A stretch of 37,143 nt of DNA from Comamonadaceae bacterium (GCA_947455935.1 CANGPV010000012.1:1-37143); one strand, 5' to 3'; positions 18,211 through 27,345 are shown, counted from the stretch's first letter. Notes: a model not told the origin generated them from the sequence alone. Numbers and translations: made by a program.

Positions 18211-19338
18211 TTAGCTCAAGGCATGACCTTGTGCATTCACATACAAAGCGTAAATGGAGGTAGAACCGCACATGAACAAACGGTTGCGCTTGGTGCCGCC
18301 GAAGCACAGGTTGGCAATAACTTCAGGTGTATGCAAGAAAGCCAACAAAGTGCCATCGGGGTGATGGACACGAACGCCGTTGGTTTCCATACCGCCCCAA
18401 CCCCAGCCGCACCACACATTGCCATCGGTGTCACAACGGATACCGTCGGTGAAACCAGGTGCAAAGTCGGCGAACACTTTGGGGTTGCTGAGTTTTTGGT
18501 CTTTCACATCAAACACGATGATGTTGGCAGGGTTGCCAGGACCGTCGGTCGCGCCTGTGTCAACCACATAGCATTTCTTGAAATCAGGCGAGAAGCAAAT
18601 GCCGTTGGGACGACGCATGGGGCCTTCGGCTGCCACGGTGACTTTGCCATCGGGCGCGATGCGGTACACGCGTGTGGGCAATTCGAACTCAGCTTTGTGG
18701 CCTTCATAGGGGCCCATGATGCCGTAGCCAGGGTCGGTGAAGTAGATGGAACCATCAGGTGTGGTGGCTGCATCGTTGGGGGCATTGAGTTTCTTACCGC
18801 CGAAGCTGTCGCACAACGTTGTCCATGTGCCGTCGTATTCGCGACGACGGACACGGCGTGTGTCGTGTTCCATGGCGATCAAACGGCCGTGGATATCACG
18901 TGAGTGGCCGTTGGAGTAGCCGGAGTCACTCATGTAGGTGCTGACAGCGCCGTTTTCTTCGTTCCAACGCAACACGCGGTTGTTAGGAATGTCACTCCAC
19001 AGCAAATTACCCCAGTCACCCATCCACACGGGGCCTTCGCACCACAGTGCGGCGTCATGGCCTTGACCGTGCCAAATACGTTGCAAAGTGGCATTGCCTT
19101 GGCGACCAGTGAAGCGCTTGTCCAGCACTTCAAACGCAGGCTCAGGATAGGTGACAGGATGGTTACCCGTCCAATCACGGCCTTGCTGGAATTTGTCGTT
19201 GGCACTGGCAGTGACACTGGCCGTCGCGGCGGCTACACCAGCAGCGGCGCTGGCTAAGAAGCCACGGCGAGCAAGATTTTCAGGCTTGGCAGATGCTTCT
19301 GCGCTGGTTGTTACTGCATTGTCTGTGGGTTTTGTCAT
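18211..19338 (-). CDS. Tat-exported SMP-30/gluconolactonase-like protein
   Basis: A 375-residue six-bladed beta-propeller protein of the SMP-30/gluconolactonase/LRE family, whose members are calcium-dependent lactonases. A twin-arginine signal is visible (ARRGFLASAAAG, RR at 24-25), so it should be exported folded to the periplasm. Family stretches include CEGPVWMGDWGNLLWSDIPNNRVLRW, KKLNAPNDAATTPDGSIYFTDPGYG, RRPNGICFSPDFKKCYVVDTG and FTDGIRCDTDGNVWCGWGWGG, with the expected Glu, Asn and Asp metal ligands. GGAG precedes the ATG. It lies between dxs and the HiPIP gene on the same strand but has its own terminator, and the HiPIP terminator separates it from that gene. A role in phototrophy is not evident; it may be a sugar lactonase. 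Confidence 0.88.
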   Translation of the reverse strand: MTKPTDNAVTTSAEASAKPENLARRGFLASAAAGVAAATASVTASANDKFQQGRDWTGNHPVTYPEPAFEVLDKRFTGRQGNATLQRIWHGQGHDAALWCEGPVWMGDWGNLLWSDIPNNRVLRWNEENGAVSTYMSDSGYSNGHSRDIHGRLIAMEHDTRRVRRREYDGTWTTLCDSFGGKKLNAPNDAATTPDGSIYFTDPGYGIMGPYEGHKAEFELPTRVYRIAPDGKVTVAAEGPMRRPNGICFSPDFKKCYVVDTGATDGPGNPANIIVFDVKDQKLSNPKVFADFAPGFTDGIRCDTDGNVWCGWGWGGMETNGVRVHHPDGTLLAFLHTPEVIANLCFGGTKRNRLFMCGSTSIYALYVNAQGHALS

Positions 19339-19467
19339 GCTGTCTCCGAGTAGTGATGAAAAAAGGTGAGGCCTGATCCTCTGTCTTTAATTTCACTTAG
19401 ACAATAAGCGTAAACCCCTTAATTTTTGAAGTTTATTTATCAAAACCCTATTGCTGCTTTGCACAAG

Positions 19468-19499
19468 AAAAAACCCCTGGGCCCGAAGCCACAGGGGTT
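19468..19499 (-). terminator. Rho-independent terminator after the HiPIP gene
   Basis: On the minus strand AACCCCTG, a bulged T, GGC, a TTCGG loop, GCC and CAGGGGTT form a stem followed by a run of T. It lies about 40 bp after the HiPIP stop codon. The rest of the 200-bp gap (19339-19538) is AT-rich and should carry the promoter of the SMP-30-like gene; I see no clear motif there. Confidence 0.85.
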
Positions 19500-19538
19500 G
19501 TTGTTGAGGCTGAAAACAGCCCCAAGCCAATGAAAGGA

Positions 19539-19844
19539 TTAACCTTTTTTGGCGTAGGCGCTGCACCAACCAGCGGCGGACACTTGCTTGCCGGCAAACA
19601 AGGGACACATGCCAGCTTTCTCGCCAGCCTTGCCTTGGAACAAAGCGCAGTTGCCACAGTTTTGGGTGGCAGCATGGGTGGGGAATTTCTTAGCGTCGAC
19701 TTTGCTGGAATCAGCTTTGTAGCCCAAAGCGCCTGCTTGAGGGTCAGTTTCTGCAACCATGTCAGCAGCAAAGGCAACACGGCCTGCCAACAGTGCGGCG
19801 CTACCTGCGCTGATTTGAATAATGAATTCGCGACGACGGGTCAT
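19539..19844 (-). CDS. High-potential iron-sulfur protein (HiPIP)
   Basis: A 101-residue exported protein with a Tat signal (RRREFIIQISAGSAAL, cleavage near residue 26) and four cysteines at 63, 66, 80 and 94 in the pattern C-x2-C-x13-C-x13-C (QNCGNCALF, GMCPLF, GWCSAY). This is the ligand pattern of HiPIP, a small periplasmic [4Fe-4S] electron carrier. In purple bacteria such as Rubrivivax, HiPIP reduces the photo-oxidised reaction centre, so its place next to tspO and bchH fits a role in photosynthetic electron flow (inference). GGAG precedes the ATG and a terminator follows. The upstream region carries a CCCTAG box resembling that of bchG. Confidence 0.94.
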   Translation of the reverse strand: MTRRREFIIQISAGSAALLAGRVAFAADMVAETDPQAGALGYKADSSKVDAKKFPTHAATQNCGNCALFQGKAGEKAGMCPLFAGKQVSAAGWCSAYAKKG

Positions 19845-19937
19845 AAAAGTCTCCGATGAAAGTTACCCCTAAGGGCGAAATAAAGCTGCGTATTCTGACT
19901 CAGCTCTAGGGTTATACCAAAACGCCTCTTGCATACC

Positions 19938-20498
19938 CTAGGTTGACACTGGGATAAGTCGCCACAAAGCCTGAACAAATGGGCCATTCAAGAGGATGGT
20001 GTCGTGGTTGAGCACACCTGCCGCACTGACCCACAGCAGGTAGGGGACCACCAACACGGAGGCCCACCGCGACTCGCGCCACAGACCCTGTAGCAGCCAA
20101 GTGATGCTCAGCCATAAAAACAACCACTCCAGCATGGCCCAATCGGGGCGGTGCAAATGAAAATAGAGATAGCTCCAAGCAATATTTAATGAGCCATTCA
20201 ACAGGTAAAGGGCCCACACTTTGGCACGACGTGCAGGCGTGGGGGCCGCGTGCCACGCCAGCCAAGCGCTCACGGCGCACAGGCTGAAGATGAGCGTCCA
20301 AATGGCCCCGAATGCTGCGTCGGGTGGCTTCCATGGCGGATGCTTGAGTTGCAAATACCAAGGACCGAGGTCGGTGAGCAGGTTTCCAACACCCGCAATG
20401 CCAAAACTGATGGCGAAACACAGGGCCAAAGTTCGCCAATGTGGCGGTGATGTCAGCCCAGCAGGCGATGGGGATAGGGGTTGGTTCATGTTATTCAT
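19938..20498 (-). CDS. tspO: TspO/MBR tryptophan-rich sensory protein
   Basis: A 186-residue membrane protein of the TspO family with five hydrophobic segments. Typical motifs are GPWYLQLKHPPWKPPDAAFGAIWTLIF and YLLWVSAAGVLNHDTILLNG. TspO binds porphyrins; in Rhodobacter sphaeroides it lowers expression of photosynthesis genes when oxygen is high, perhaps by exporting or degrading tetrapyrrole intermediates. An N-terminal extension of about 20 polar residues precedes the first helix. ATG codons at 20498 and 20489 are both possible. The gene is divergent from bchH, and two PpsR-type sites lie in the shared 150-bp gap, so it may be co-regulated with the pigment genes. Confidence 0.93.
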   Translation of the reverse strand: MNNMNQPLSPSPAGLTSPPHWRTLALCFAISFGIAGVGNLLTDLGPWYLQLKHPPWKPPDAAFGAIWTLIFSLCAVSAWLAWHAAPTPARRAKVWALYLLNGSLNIAWSYLYFHLHRPDWAMLEWLFLWLSITWLLQGLWRESRWASVLVVPYLLWVSAAGVLNHDTILLNGPFVQALWRLIPVST

Positions 20499-20579
20499 GA
20501 TGAAAAACCGTGTCTGAATTACAAAAATTAGGCATACACAGGGTTTTCCCGAGTGTTTACCCGCTCAAAAGCCACATAA

Positions 20580-20597
20580 TGTCAACATGGATTGACA
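20580..20597. promoter_or_regulatory. PpsR operator upstream of bchH
   Basis: TGTCAACATGGATTGACA is an exact TGT-N12-ACA palindrome, the known PpsR/CrtJ operator. It lies 52-69 bp before the bchH start in the 150-bp gap shared with divergent tspO. Its right end contains a -35-like TTGACA facing bchH. Confidence 0.85.
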
Positions 20598-20604
20598 CTA
20601 TGAA

Positions 20605-20622
20605 CGTCAATTGTTCTTAACG
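20605..20622. promoter_or_regulatory. Weak second PpsR-like site upstream of bchH
   Basis: CGTCAATTGTTCTTAACG is a degenerate match (CGT-N12-ACG) seven bases after the perfect site, 25 bp centre to centre. PpsR binds tandem sites cooperatively in Rhodobacter with a similar gap, which is the only reason to list it. Confidence 0.4.
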
Positions 20623-20648
20623 CCGACCTTTCTCATCGAGCACACTGC

Positions 20649-23600
20649 ATGACGGTTAACCGCAAGCAAGGCACATCGCAAGACGCCAGCACCCGCGTGG
20701 TGATTGTCACCATGGATACCCACCTCAACAGTGCGGTGGACAGAGCGCGTGAGGGTTTGAAGCGCTTGTTGCCTGACCTGAGCTTAACCATCCACTCGGC
20801 CTCCGAGTTTTCTGCCAACCCTGCACACTTGGCGCAATGCCGTCACGACATTGCCCACGGCGACGTGATTATCGTCACCATGCTGTTCATGGAAGACCAC
20901 TTCCTCCCCATCTTGGCCGATCTGCAAGCCAGGCGCGACCACTGCAGCGCCATGGTGTGTGCCATGTCGGCGGGCGAAGTGGTCAAACTCACCCGCTTGG
21001 GCAAGCTCGATATGTCCAAGCCCGCCAGCGGGCCCATGGCGTTTTTGAAAAAAATGCGCGGCAACCCCAAGGACGACAGCGAAAAAGCCGCCGCAGGTGC
21101 CAAGCAAATGAAAATGCTTCGCCGCATTCCGCAAATGCTGCGCTTCATTCCCGGCACAGCCCAAGACTTGCGAGCTTATTTCCTGACGCTGCAATATTGG
21201 TTGGGCGGCTCGCAAGAAAACATCCAAGGCATGGTGCATTACTTGGTAGACCGCTATGCGTCGGCCAAGGTCACCTCCAAAGCCAAGGTTTTGCCCCCTG
21301 TGGAGTACCCGGAAGTCGGTATTTACCACCCGCGCATGAAAACGCGGTTGACCGACCAACTGAGCGAGTTGCCCACGGTGGTTTCGCCCGACAAAGCACG
21401 TGGACGGGTAGGTCTGATTCTTCTTCGCTCTTATTTGATAGCAGGTAACGCTCAGCACTATGACGCGGTCATCGCCGCCATGGAAGTGCAAGGCCTCAAT
21501 GTGGTGCCGGTGTTCGCCTCGGGGTTGGATTCACGCCCTGCCATTGATGCGTATTTTTTGAACAACGGCCAGACCACGGTGGATGCGGTGGTGTCGTTGA
21601 CGGGCTTCTCGCTCGTCGGTGGTCCCGCCTACAACGACGCCCATGCCGCCGAAGAAATTTTGGCCAAGCTCGATGTGCCTTACATCGCAGCCCACCCCGT
21701 GGAATTCCAAACCCTAGACCAATGGGGCGGCTCTGACCGTGGCTTGTTGCCTGTGGAGTCCACCATCATGATCGCCATCCCCGAATTGGATGGCTCCACC
21801 GTGCCCATGGTGTATGGCGGTCGGCCCGGTGCCGACGGCGTGACTTGCACCGGTTGCCAACAGCGCTGCACCTTCACCCAGCAGCACAAACAACAAGACA
21901 TGTTCACCTGCACCGAGCGTACCGCCATGTTGTCTGCGCGGGTGGGCAAATTGGTCGATTTACGCCGCTCTGAACGTGCCCAGCGTAAGGTGGCCATGGT
22001 CATCTTTAACTTCCCGCCCAACTCGGGCAACACCGGCACCGCCGCTTATTTGGCGGTGTTCGAGTCGCTGTTCAACACCATGGTGGCGATGAAGGCACAG
22101 GGCTACAGCGTGGACCTGCCCGAGAGCGTGGACGCGTTGCGCGATGGCATTTTGTACGGCAACGCCAAACAGTATGGTGCCGACGCCAATGTGCACACCC
22201 TCATTCCCGCCGAGCAACACATCCGCCGCGAAAAGTGGCTGACCGAAATTGAAGCACAGTGGGGCCCTGCGCCCGGCAAACAGCTGACCAACGGCCAATC
22301 CATCTTCATCATGGGCCACCAATACGGCAACCTCTTGGTAGCCGTGCAACCCTCCTTCGGCTACGAAGGCGACCCCATGCGTTTGCTGTTTGAAAAAGGG
22401 TTTGCGCCCACCCATGCGTTTTCGGCTTTCTACCGCTACCTGAAGGAAGACTTCAACGCCAACGCCGTGTTGCACTTTGGTACCCATGGCGCATTGGAGT
22501 TCATGCCCGGCAAGCAAAACGGCATGTCGGCCTTGTGCTGGCCCGACCGCATGATTGGCGAGTTGCCCAATTTCTACCTCTACGCTTCCAACAACCCCTC
22601 CGAAGGCGCCATCGCCAAGCGCCGCGCCGCAGCCACCTTGGTGAGCTACCTCACGCCGCCTGTGGCTGAGTCGGGCTTGTATGCCGGATTAGCAGACCTC
22701 AAAGCCTCGGTCGACCGCTGGCGCAGCCTGGACCTTGAGCAAGAACACGAACGCGCCGAGCTGATGGCCTTGGTGCAAGCCCAAGCCGCTGAGCTGGATT
22801 TGGCCAGCCTAGAACCTGCTTGGCAGCTACAAAGCGACAGCCCCGATTTGAACGCTGCCAAACGCATCCAAAAGCTGGGCGAGCAGATGCTAGAGCTGGA
22901 ATACACCTTGATCCCCCACGGCTTGCATGTGGTGGGCAAAGCGCCAACGGACAGCGAGCGGGTGGACATGCTCATGGCCATGGCAGAAGCCAGCTACGAA
23001 GCCAAACCGGCTCGCAGCGCTGTTGAGGCCTTGGTGGCGGGTAGCTCACCTGCCAAAGCACTGGCAAAAAGTGGTCTGGCACATCAAGAGGCCCATGCGA
23101 CTTTGTTTGACAAACTGGCGGATGCCAACCGCATGATGCTGATGGACAGCGAGGTCAACGGCTTGATCGCCGCCTTGGATGCTCGCTATATACGTCCCGC
23201 GCCGGGCGGCGACATCATGCGCACGCCCGAGGTCTTGCCCACGGGGCGCAATTTGCACGGTTTTGACCCTTTCCGCATTCCCAGCGCATACGCGGTGAAA
23301 GACGGAGCAACACAAGCCGACAAACTCATTGCCCGCTACCAACAAGACGGCAACCCCCTGCCCGAATCGGTGGCCATGGTGCTGTGGGGCAGCGACAACC
23401 TCAAAACCGAGGGCAGCCAAATCGCCCAAGTCTTGCGACTGTACGGCGCCAAGCCCCGCTTTGACAGCTATGGCCGCTTGGTGGGTGCCAGCCTGATTCC
23501 GCTGGCCGAGTTGGGCCGCCCCCGCATCGACGTGGTGGTGACTTTGTCGGGCATCTTCCGCGACCTCATGCCCTTGCAGATCAAACTCATCGCCGAAGCT

Positions 23601-24440
23601 GCCTTGCTGGCCGCCCAGGCCGACGAATCGCCCGAAGACAATTTTGTGCGTAAACACGCTTTGGCCTACCAAGCCGAACACGGCTGCGATCTAGAAACCG
23701 CAGCGCTGCGGGTGTTTGGCAACGCCGACGGCGCTTACGGTTCCAATGTGAATAACTTGGTGGAAAACGGCGGCTGGGAAGACGAGGACGAACTCGCCAA
23801 AACCTACAGCCAACGCAAGGGCTTTGCCTATGGCGTGAGCGGCAAACCCACGCAGCACAACGGCTTGCTCAAAAGCGCCTTGGCCGATGTGCAACTGACC
23901 TACCAAAACCTCGATTCGGTGGAGTTGGGTGTGACCACCGTGGATAACTATTTCGACACCTTGGGTGGCATCACCCGCGCGGTGCGTCAAGCCAAGGGCG
24001 GCGTGGACACGCCGGTCTACATTGGCGACCAAACACGGGGCGATGGCTTGGTGCGCAGTTTGTCCGAACAAGTGTCTTTGGAAACACGTACCCGCATGCT
24101 CAACCCCAAGTGGTACGAAGGCATGTTGGCGCATGGCTACGAGGGCGTGCGGCAAATCGAGGTGCACATCACCAACACCATGGGATGGTCGGCCACCACA
24201 GGACAGGTGCAACCTTGGGTGTACAAACAGCTCACCGAAACCTTTGTGCTCAACCCCGAGATGCGTGACCGCCTCGCCAAACTCAACCCCACCGCTTCGG
24301 CACGCTTGGCCAACCGCTTGATCGAAGCCTCGGACCGCGCCTATTGGCAACCCGACGCCGACATGATGGACCGCTTGCGCCAAGCCAGCGAAGAGCTGGA
24401 AGACCGCCTGGAAGGCGTTTTTGAAGGCAGCACGAACTAA
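20649..24440 (+). CDS. bchH: Magnesium chelatase subunit H (protoporphyrin-binding)
   Basis: BchH is the large porphyrin-binding subunit of Mg chelatase, which inserts Mg2+ into protoporphyrin IX with BchI and BchD at the branch point to bacteriochlorophyll. The 1263-residue protein is collinear with the CobN/BchH family throughout: MLFMEDHFLPILADLQARRD and MRGNPKDD near the N-terminus, GGRPGADGVTCTGC and FNFPPNSGNTGTAAYLAVFESL in the middle, GTHGALEFMPGKQ, and IDVVVTLSGIFRDLMPLQIKL, NVNNLVENGGWEDEDELA toward the end. The start codon has only a weak upstream purine stretch. It heads a plus-strand block bchH-I-D-O and is preceded by PpsR operators. In many purple bacteria bchH instead sits between bchB and bchL. 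Confidence 0.97.
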   Translation: MTVNRKQGTSQDASTRVVIVTMDTHLNSAVDRAREGLKRLLPDLSLTIHSASEFSANPAHLAQCRHDIAHGDVIIVTMLFMEDHFLPILADLQARRDHCSAMVCAMSAGEVVKLTRLGKLDMSKPASGPMAFLKKMRGNPKDDSEKAAAGAKQMKMLRRIPQMLRFIPGTAQDLRAYFLTLQYWLGGSQENIQGMVHYLVDRYASAKVTSKAKVLPPVEYPEVGIYHPRMKTRLTDQLSELPTVVSPDKARGRVGLILLRSYLIAGNAQHYDAVIAAMEVQGLNVVPVFASGLDSRPAIDAYFLNNGQTTVDAVVSLTGFSLVGGPAYNDAHAAEEILAKLDVPYIAAHPVEFQTLDQWGGSDRGLLPVESTIMIAIPELDGSTVPMVYGGRPGADGVTCTGCQQRCTFTQQHKQQDMFTCTERTAMLSARVGKLVDLRRSERAQRKVAMVIFNFPPNSGNTGTAAYLAVFESLFNTMVAMKAQGYSVDLPESVDALRDGILYGNAKQYGADANVHTLIPAEQHIRREKWLTEIEAQWGPAPGKQLTNGQSIFIMGHQYGNLLVAVQPSFGYEGDPMRLLFEKGFAPTHAFSAFYRYLKEDFNANAVLHFGTHGALEFMPGKQNGMSALCWPDRMIGELPNFYLYASNNPSEGAIAKRRAAATLVSYLTPPVAESGLYAGLADLKASVDRWRSLDLEQEHERAELMALVQAQAAELDLASLEPAWQLQSDSPDLNAAKRIQKLGEQMLELEYTLIPHGLHVVGKAPTDSERVDMLMAMAEASYEAKPARSAVEALVAGSSPAKALAKSGLAHQEAHATLFDKLADANRMMLMDSEVNGLIAALDARYIRPAPGGDIMRTPEVLPTGRNLHGFDPFRIPSAYAVKDGATQADKLIARYQQDGNPLPESVAMVLWGSDNLKTEGSQIAQVLRLYGAKPRFDSYGRLVGASLIPLAELGRPRIDVVVTLSGIFRDLMPLQIKLIAEAALLAAQADESPEDNFVRKHALAYQAEHGCDLETAALRVFGNADGAYGSNVNNLVENGGWEDEDELAKTYSQRKGFAYGVSGKPTQHNGLLKSALADVQLTYQNLDSVELGVTTVDNYFDTLGGITRAVRQAKGGVDTPVYIGDQTRGDGLVRSLSEQVSLETRTRMLNPKWYEGMLAHGYEGVRQIEVHITNTMGWSATTGQVQPWVYKQLTETFVLNPEMRDRLAKLNPTASARLANRLIEASDRAYWQPDADMMDRLRQASEELEDRLEGVFEGSTN

Positions 24441-24492
24441 AGCCAGCCCGCTTTCACCACGCCGACCTCGGCGCATTGCTTAAGATCACGCC

Positions 24493-25521
24493 ATGGCTAC
24501 TCCCTTCCCCTTCTCCGCCATCGTCGGCCAAGACGAGATGAAACTCGCTATCCAAATTGTCGCCATCGACCCCAAGGTCGGCGGCATCTTGGCACTGGGT
24601 GACCGAGGTACGGGCAAATCCACCGCGGTGCGGGCTTTGGCCGATTTACTCCCCCCTTTGCAAGTGGTGGTGGGATGCCGCTATGGCTGCGACCCCGCCA
24701 GCAACAGCGCCACCTGCAGCGACTGCGCCAGCCTGAAAGTGGCTGGCAAACGCCCCAAAACCGACACCCGCCCGGTTCCTGTGGTCGACTTGCCGCTGGG
24801 CGCCAGCGAAGACCGCGTGGTCGGCGCACTTGATTTAGAAAAAGCTTTAAGCCAAGGCGTGAAAGCGTTTTCACCTGGCTTGTTGGCACAGGCCAACCGA
24901 GGCTTTTTGTACATCGACGAAGTGAATTTGCTGGAAGACCATTTGGTCGATTTGCTGATCGATGTGGCGGCCTCGGGCGAAAACGTGGTCGAGCGTGAAG
25001 GCCTGTCGGTGCGCCACCCCGCCCGCTTTGTGTTGGTGGGCAGCGGCAACCCCGAAGAAGGCGAACTGCGTCCCCAGCTGTTGGACCGGTTTGGTTTGTC
25101 GGTGGAGGTACGCACACCGCAAGACTTAGACCAACGCATCGCCGTCATCAAACGCCGCGACGCCTTCGAGCGTGACCCCCAAGGCTTTCGCGAGGAATGG
25201 GCCGCCGAGAACGAGCGTTTGCGCGATCACATCGTCAAGGCCCGCAAGCTGCTCGACAAAGTCAAGGTAGGCGACGACTTGCTGCGCTTGTGCGCACAGT
25301 TGTGCCAATCGCTGGGCACCGATGGCTTACGTGCCGAACTCACCCTCATGCGGGCCTGCCGCTCGCTGGCGGCGATGCAAGGCTACAAAGCCGCCACATC
25401 AGCGCATTTACGCACGGTGGCCCCCATGGCCTTGCGCCACCGCTTGCGCCGCAATCCCTTGGACGACACCGGTTCGGGCACCCGTGTGGAACGCGCCTTG
25501 AACGAGGTGCTGGGCACGTGA
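24493..25521 (+). CDS. bchI: Magnesium chelatase ATPase subunit I
   Basis: BchI is the AAA+ ATPase that forms rings with BchD and powers Mg insertion. The 342-residue protein has FPFSAIVGQDEMKLAI at the start, Walker A GDRGTGKST (residues 36-44), Walker B FLYIDEVNLLEDHLVD, sensor region LVGSGNPEEGELRPQLLDRFGL and the C-terminal helical domain with ALRHRLRRNPLDDTGSG. Length is normal. It begins 52 bp after bchH, and its TGA overlaps the GTG start of bchD (GTGA), which suggests translational coupling and matched stoichiometry. Confidence 0.98.
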   Translation: MATPFPFSAIVGQDEMKLAIQIVAIDPKVGGILALGDRGTGKSTAVRALADLLPPLQVVVGCRYGCDPASNSATCSDCASLKVAGKRPKTDTRPVPVVDLPLGASEDRVVGALDLEKALSQGVKAFSPGLLAQANRGFLYIDEVNLLEDHLVDLLIDVAASGENVVEREGLSVRHPARFVLVGSGNPEEGELRPQLLDRFGLSVEVRTPQDLDQRIAVIKRRDAFERDPQGFREEWAAENERLRDHIVKARKLLDKVKVGDDLLRLCAQLCQSLGTDGLRAELTLMRACRSLAAMQGYKAATSAHLRTVAPMALRHRLRRNPLDDTGSGTRVERALNEVLGT

Positions 25522-27344
25522 ACTTGGCTTGGGACGACGCGCTGTGGGCGCTGGCGGCCCTGCATATCGACCCCGTGGGTTTGCGTGGCATTTGGCTGCG
25601 AGCCCCCCATGGTCCGGTGCGCGACGAATGGCTGGCCATGCTGCAGCACCTGCGCCCCGAAGTCAGGCGGCTGCCTAACAACATCGACAGCGAACGCCTT
25701 TTAGGGGGCTTGGATTTAAGCGCCACCTTGAACGGTGGCAGACCCATCACCCAAGCGGGTTTGCTGGCGCAATCGGACCAGTCTCTTTTGCTGGCCCCCA
25801 TGGCCGAGCGCATGGCCCATGAAGCGGCGGCCATTGTGGCGCAGGTGCTCGACAACGGCCGCGTCACGCCCCACGGCGGTGGCGACACCCAAGACGCAAG
25901 GCTGGGGCTGATCGCTTTGGACGAGGCTTTGGAGGACGAACCGCCCATGGCCGAAGCCTTGCAAGAACGTCTGGGTATTTGGCTGGACTTGCGCCACCTT
26001 GGGCGGCCAGAAGAAGCCAGCGACGAGGTCTTGGGGCTGCTGGGTGTGCTGTGCAGCCCCGACGGCGAGGCCGAAGAAGAGCGCCAAGCGGTGTTGCAAC
26101 GTTTTCGCACACTGCGCTTGAATGATCAGCAAATACAGGCCATCACCCAGATGGCACAGGCCATGGGCATCGCCAGTTTGCGGGGTCCCTTGGCCTGTGT
26201 GCGCTTGGCCTGTGTGCTGGCGGCGTTGCGTGACAGCGATGCGGTTGAAGACCACGACTTAGGGCGTGCAGCCCGTTTGTGCCTGACACCACGTGCCACC
26301 CACATGCCCGCCCCACCCGAGCAAGAGGCGCCACCTGAGCCTCCCCCCGAACCGCCTGACGAAGCCCCGCCAGAAGACGACCCAGCCCCCGAGCCGCCGC
26401 CCGCTGAACCCGAGCCGCCCGAGAACCCACCCGATACACCTGAAGCAGAAACACCGCCGCAAGACATGGGCGAGTTGCTGCTGGAAGCCGCCTTGGCCAG
26501 CCTGCCCCCCGATGTCTTGGCGCGGTTGGCGCAGTCGCCCAAAAGCCACATCAAAGGGGGCGGCCAAAGCCGAAGCGGCGCGATTCGGCACAGTCGCAGC
26601 CGTGGCTCGCCCCTGCCGCCCCGCCCGGGCTTGCCGCGCCAAGGCGCACGCTTGCACGTGCTGGCCACCTTGGGACACGCCGCCCCTCGGCAAAAATTGC
26701 GTAGCCCTGCGCCATCCGCCCAAGGTGCGGCAAGCCGTTTAGCCATTCGTGCCGAAGACTTTCATATCCACCGCTTTGCCGAGCGAACCCAAACCTGTTT
26801 GATCTTCGCCATCGATGCCTCGGGTTCGGCGGCGCTGCACCGCTTGGCCGAGGCCAAGGGTGCGGTGGAGTTGCTGTTGGCGCAGTCGTATGCACGGCGC
26901 GATCAGGTCTGTGTGCTGGGGTTTCGCGGCACCCATGCCGAGGTGTTGCTACCCCCCACCAAATCGCTGGTGCGAGCCAAACGCAGCTTGGCGGGCTTGC
27001 CCGGTGGCGGCGGCACACCCCTGCCCCATGCGCTGCAACTGGCCTTGGAACTGGCTTTGCAGCAACGCCGCTTGGGCGTCACCCCCAGCTTGGTGATGTT
27101 GTGCGATGGACGTGCCAATGTGAGTTTGCAAGGTGTGGGCGGCAGGGCACAGGCCTTGCAAGAATCGTTGTCCTTGGCGCAAGCGTGGCGCTCTTACGGA
27201 TTGCAAAGCATTTGGATAGACACCTCGGCCCGCCCCGAGCCGCAAGCCGAGCAAATTGCACTGGCCATGGGTGCGCACTATGTGCCCCTGCCTCAAGCCA
27301 ATAGCCAGCGCATGGCCCAAGTGGTGCTAGCCGCCCAAAGCTGA
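25518..27344 (+). CDS. bchD: Magnesium chelatase subunit D
   Basis: BchD bridges the BchI ring to BchH. The GTG at 25518 overlaps the bchI stop and gives a 608-residue protein (the ORF track runs on into bchI in another frame). The N-terminal half is a degenerate AAA+ module without a good P-loop. Then comes a Pro/Glu-rich linker at about residues 263-317 (PPEPPPEPPDEAPPEDD). The C-terminal half is a von Willebrand A domain with the MIDAS motif DASGS (from residue 433) and GGGGTPLPHAL, which binds Mg and contacts BchI. The order AAA, acidic-proline linker, VWA is standard; this copy is somewhat longer than Rhodobacter BchD. One base separates it from bchO. Confidence 0.96.
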   Translation: MNLAWDDALWALAALHIDPVGLRGIWLRAPHGPVRDEWLAMLQHLRPEVRRLPNNIDSERLLGGLDLSATLNGGRPITQAGLLAQSDQSLLLAPMAERMAHEAAAIVAQVLDNGRVTPHGGGDTQDARLGLIALDEALEDEPPMAEALQERLGIWLDLRHLGRPEEASDEVLGLLGVLCSPDGEAEEERQAVLQRFRTLRLNDQQIQAITQMAQAMGIASLRGPLACVRLACVLAALRDSDAVEDHDLGRAARLCLTPRATHMPAPPEQEAPPEPPPEPPDEAPPEDDPAPEPPPAEPEPPENPPDTPEAETPPQDMGELLLEAALASLPPDVLARLAQSPKSHIKGGGQSRSGAIRHSRSRGSPLPPRPGLPRQGARLHVLATLGHAAPRQKLRSPAPSAQGAASRLAIRAEDFHIHRFAERTQTCLIFAIDASGSAALHRLAEAKGAVELLLAQSYARRDQVCVLGFRGTHAEVLLPPTKSLVRAKRSLAGLPGGGGTPLPHALQLALELALQQRRLGVTPSLVMLCDGRANVSLQGVGGRAQALQESLSLAQAWRSYGLQSIWIDTSARPEPQAEQIALAMGAHYVPLPQANSQRMAQVVLAAQS

Positions 27345-27345
27345 C

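Noticed and set aside
18151-18903. 250-residue plus-strand ORF
   Set aside because: It is antisense to the SMP-30-like gene and terminator, with no family features; a shadow frame.
19936-19949. CCCTAGGTTGACAC resembling a box plus half operator
   Set aside because: It overlaps the tspO stop codon and lacks a second half-site at the right distance; probably chance.
23691-24476. 261-residue minus-strand ORF inside bchH
   Set aside because: Antisense shadow of a well conserved gene; similar shadows lie at 20784-21491, 23046-23681 and 26126-26746.
25197-25517. bchD ORF extension inside bchI
   Set aside because: Out-of-frame read of bchI; the GTG at 25518 in the GTGA overlap gives the normal BchD start.
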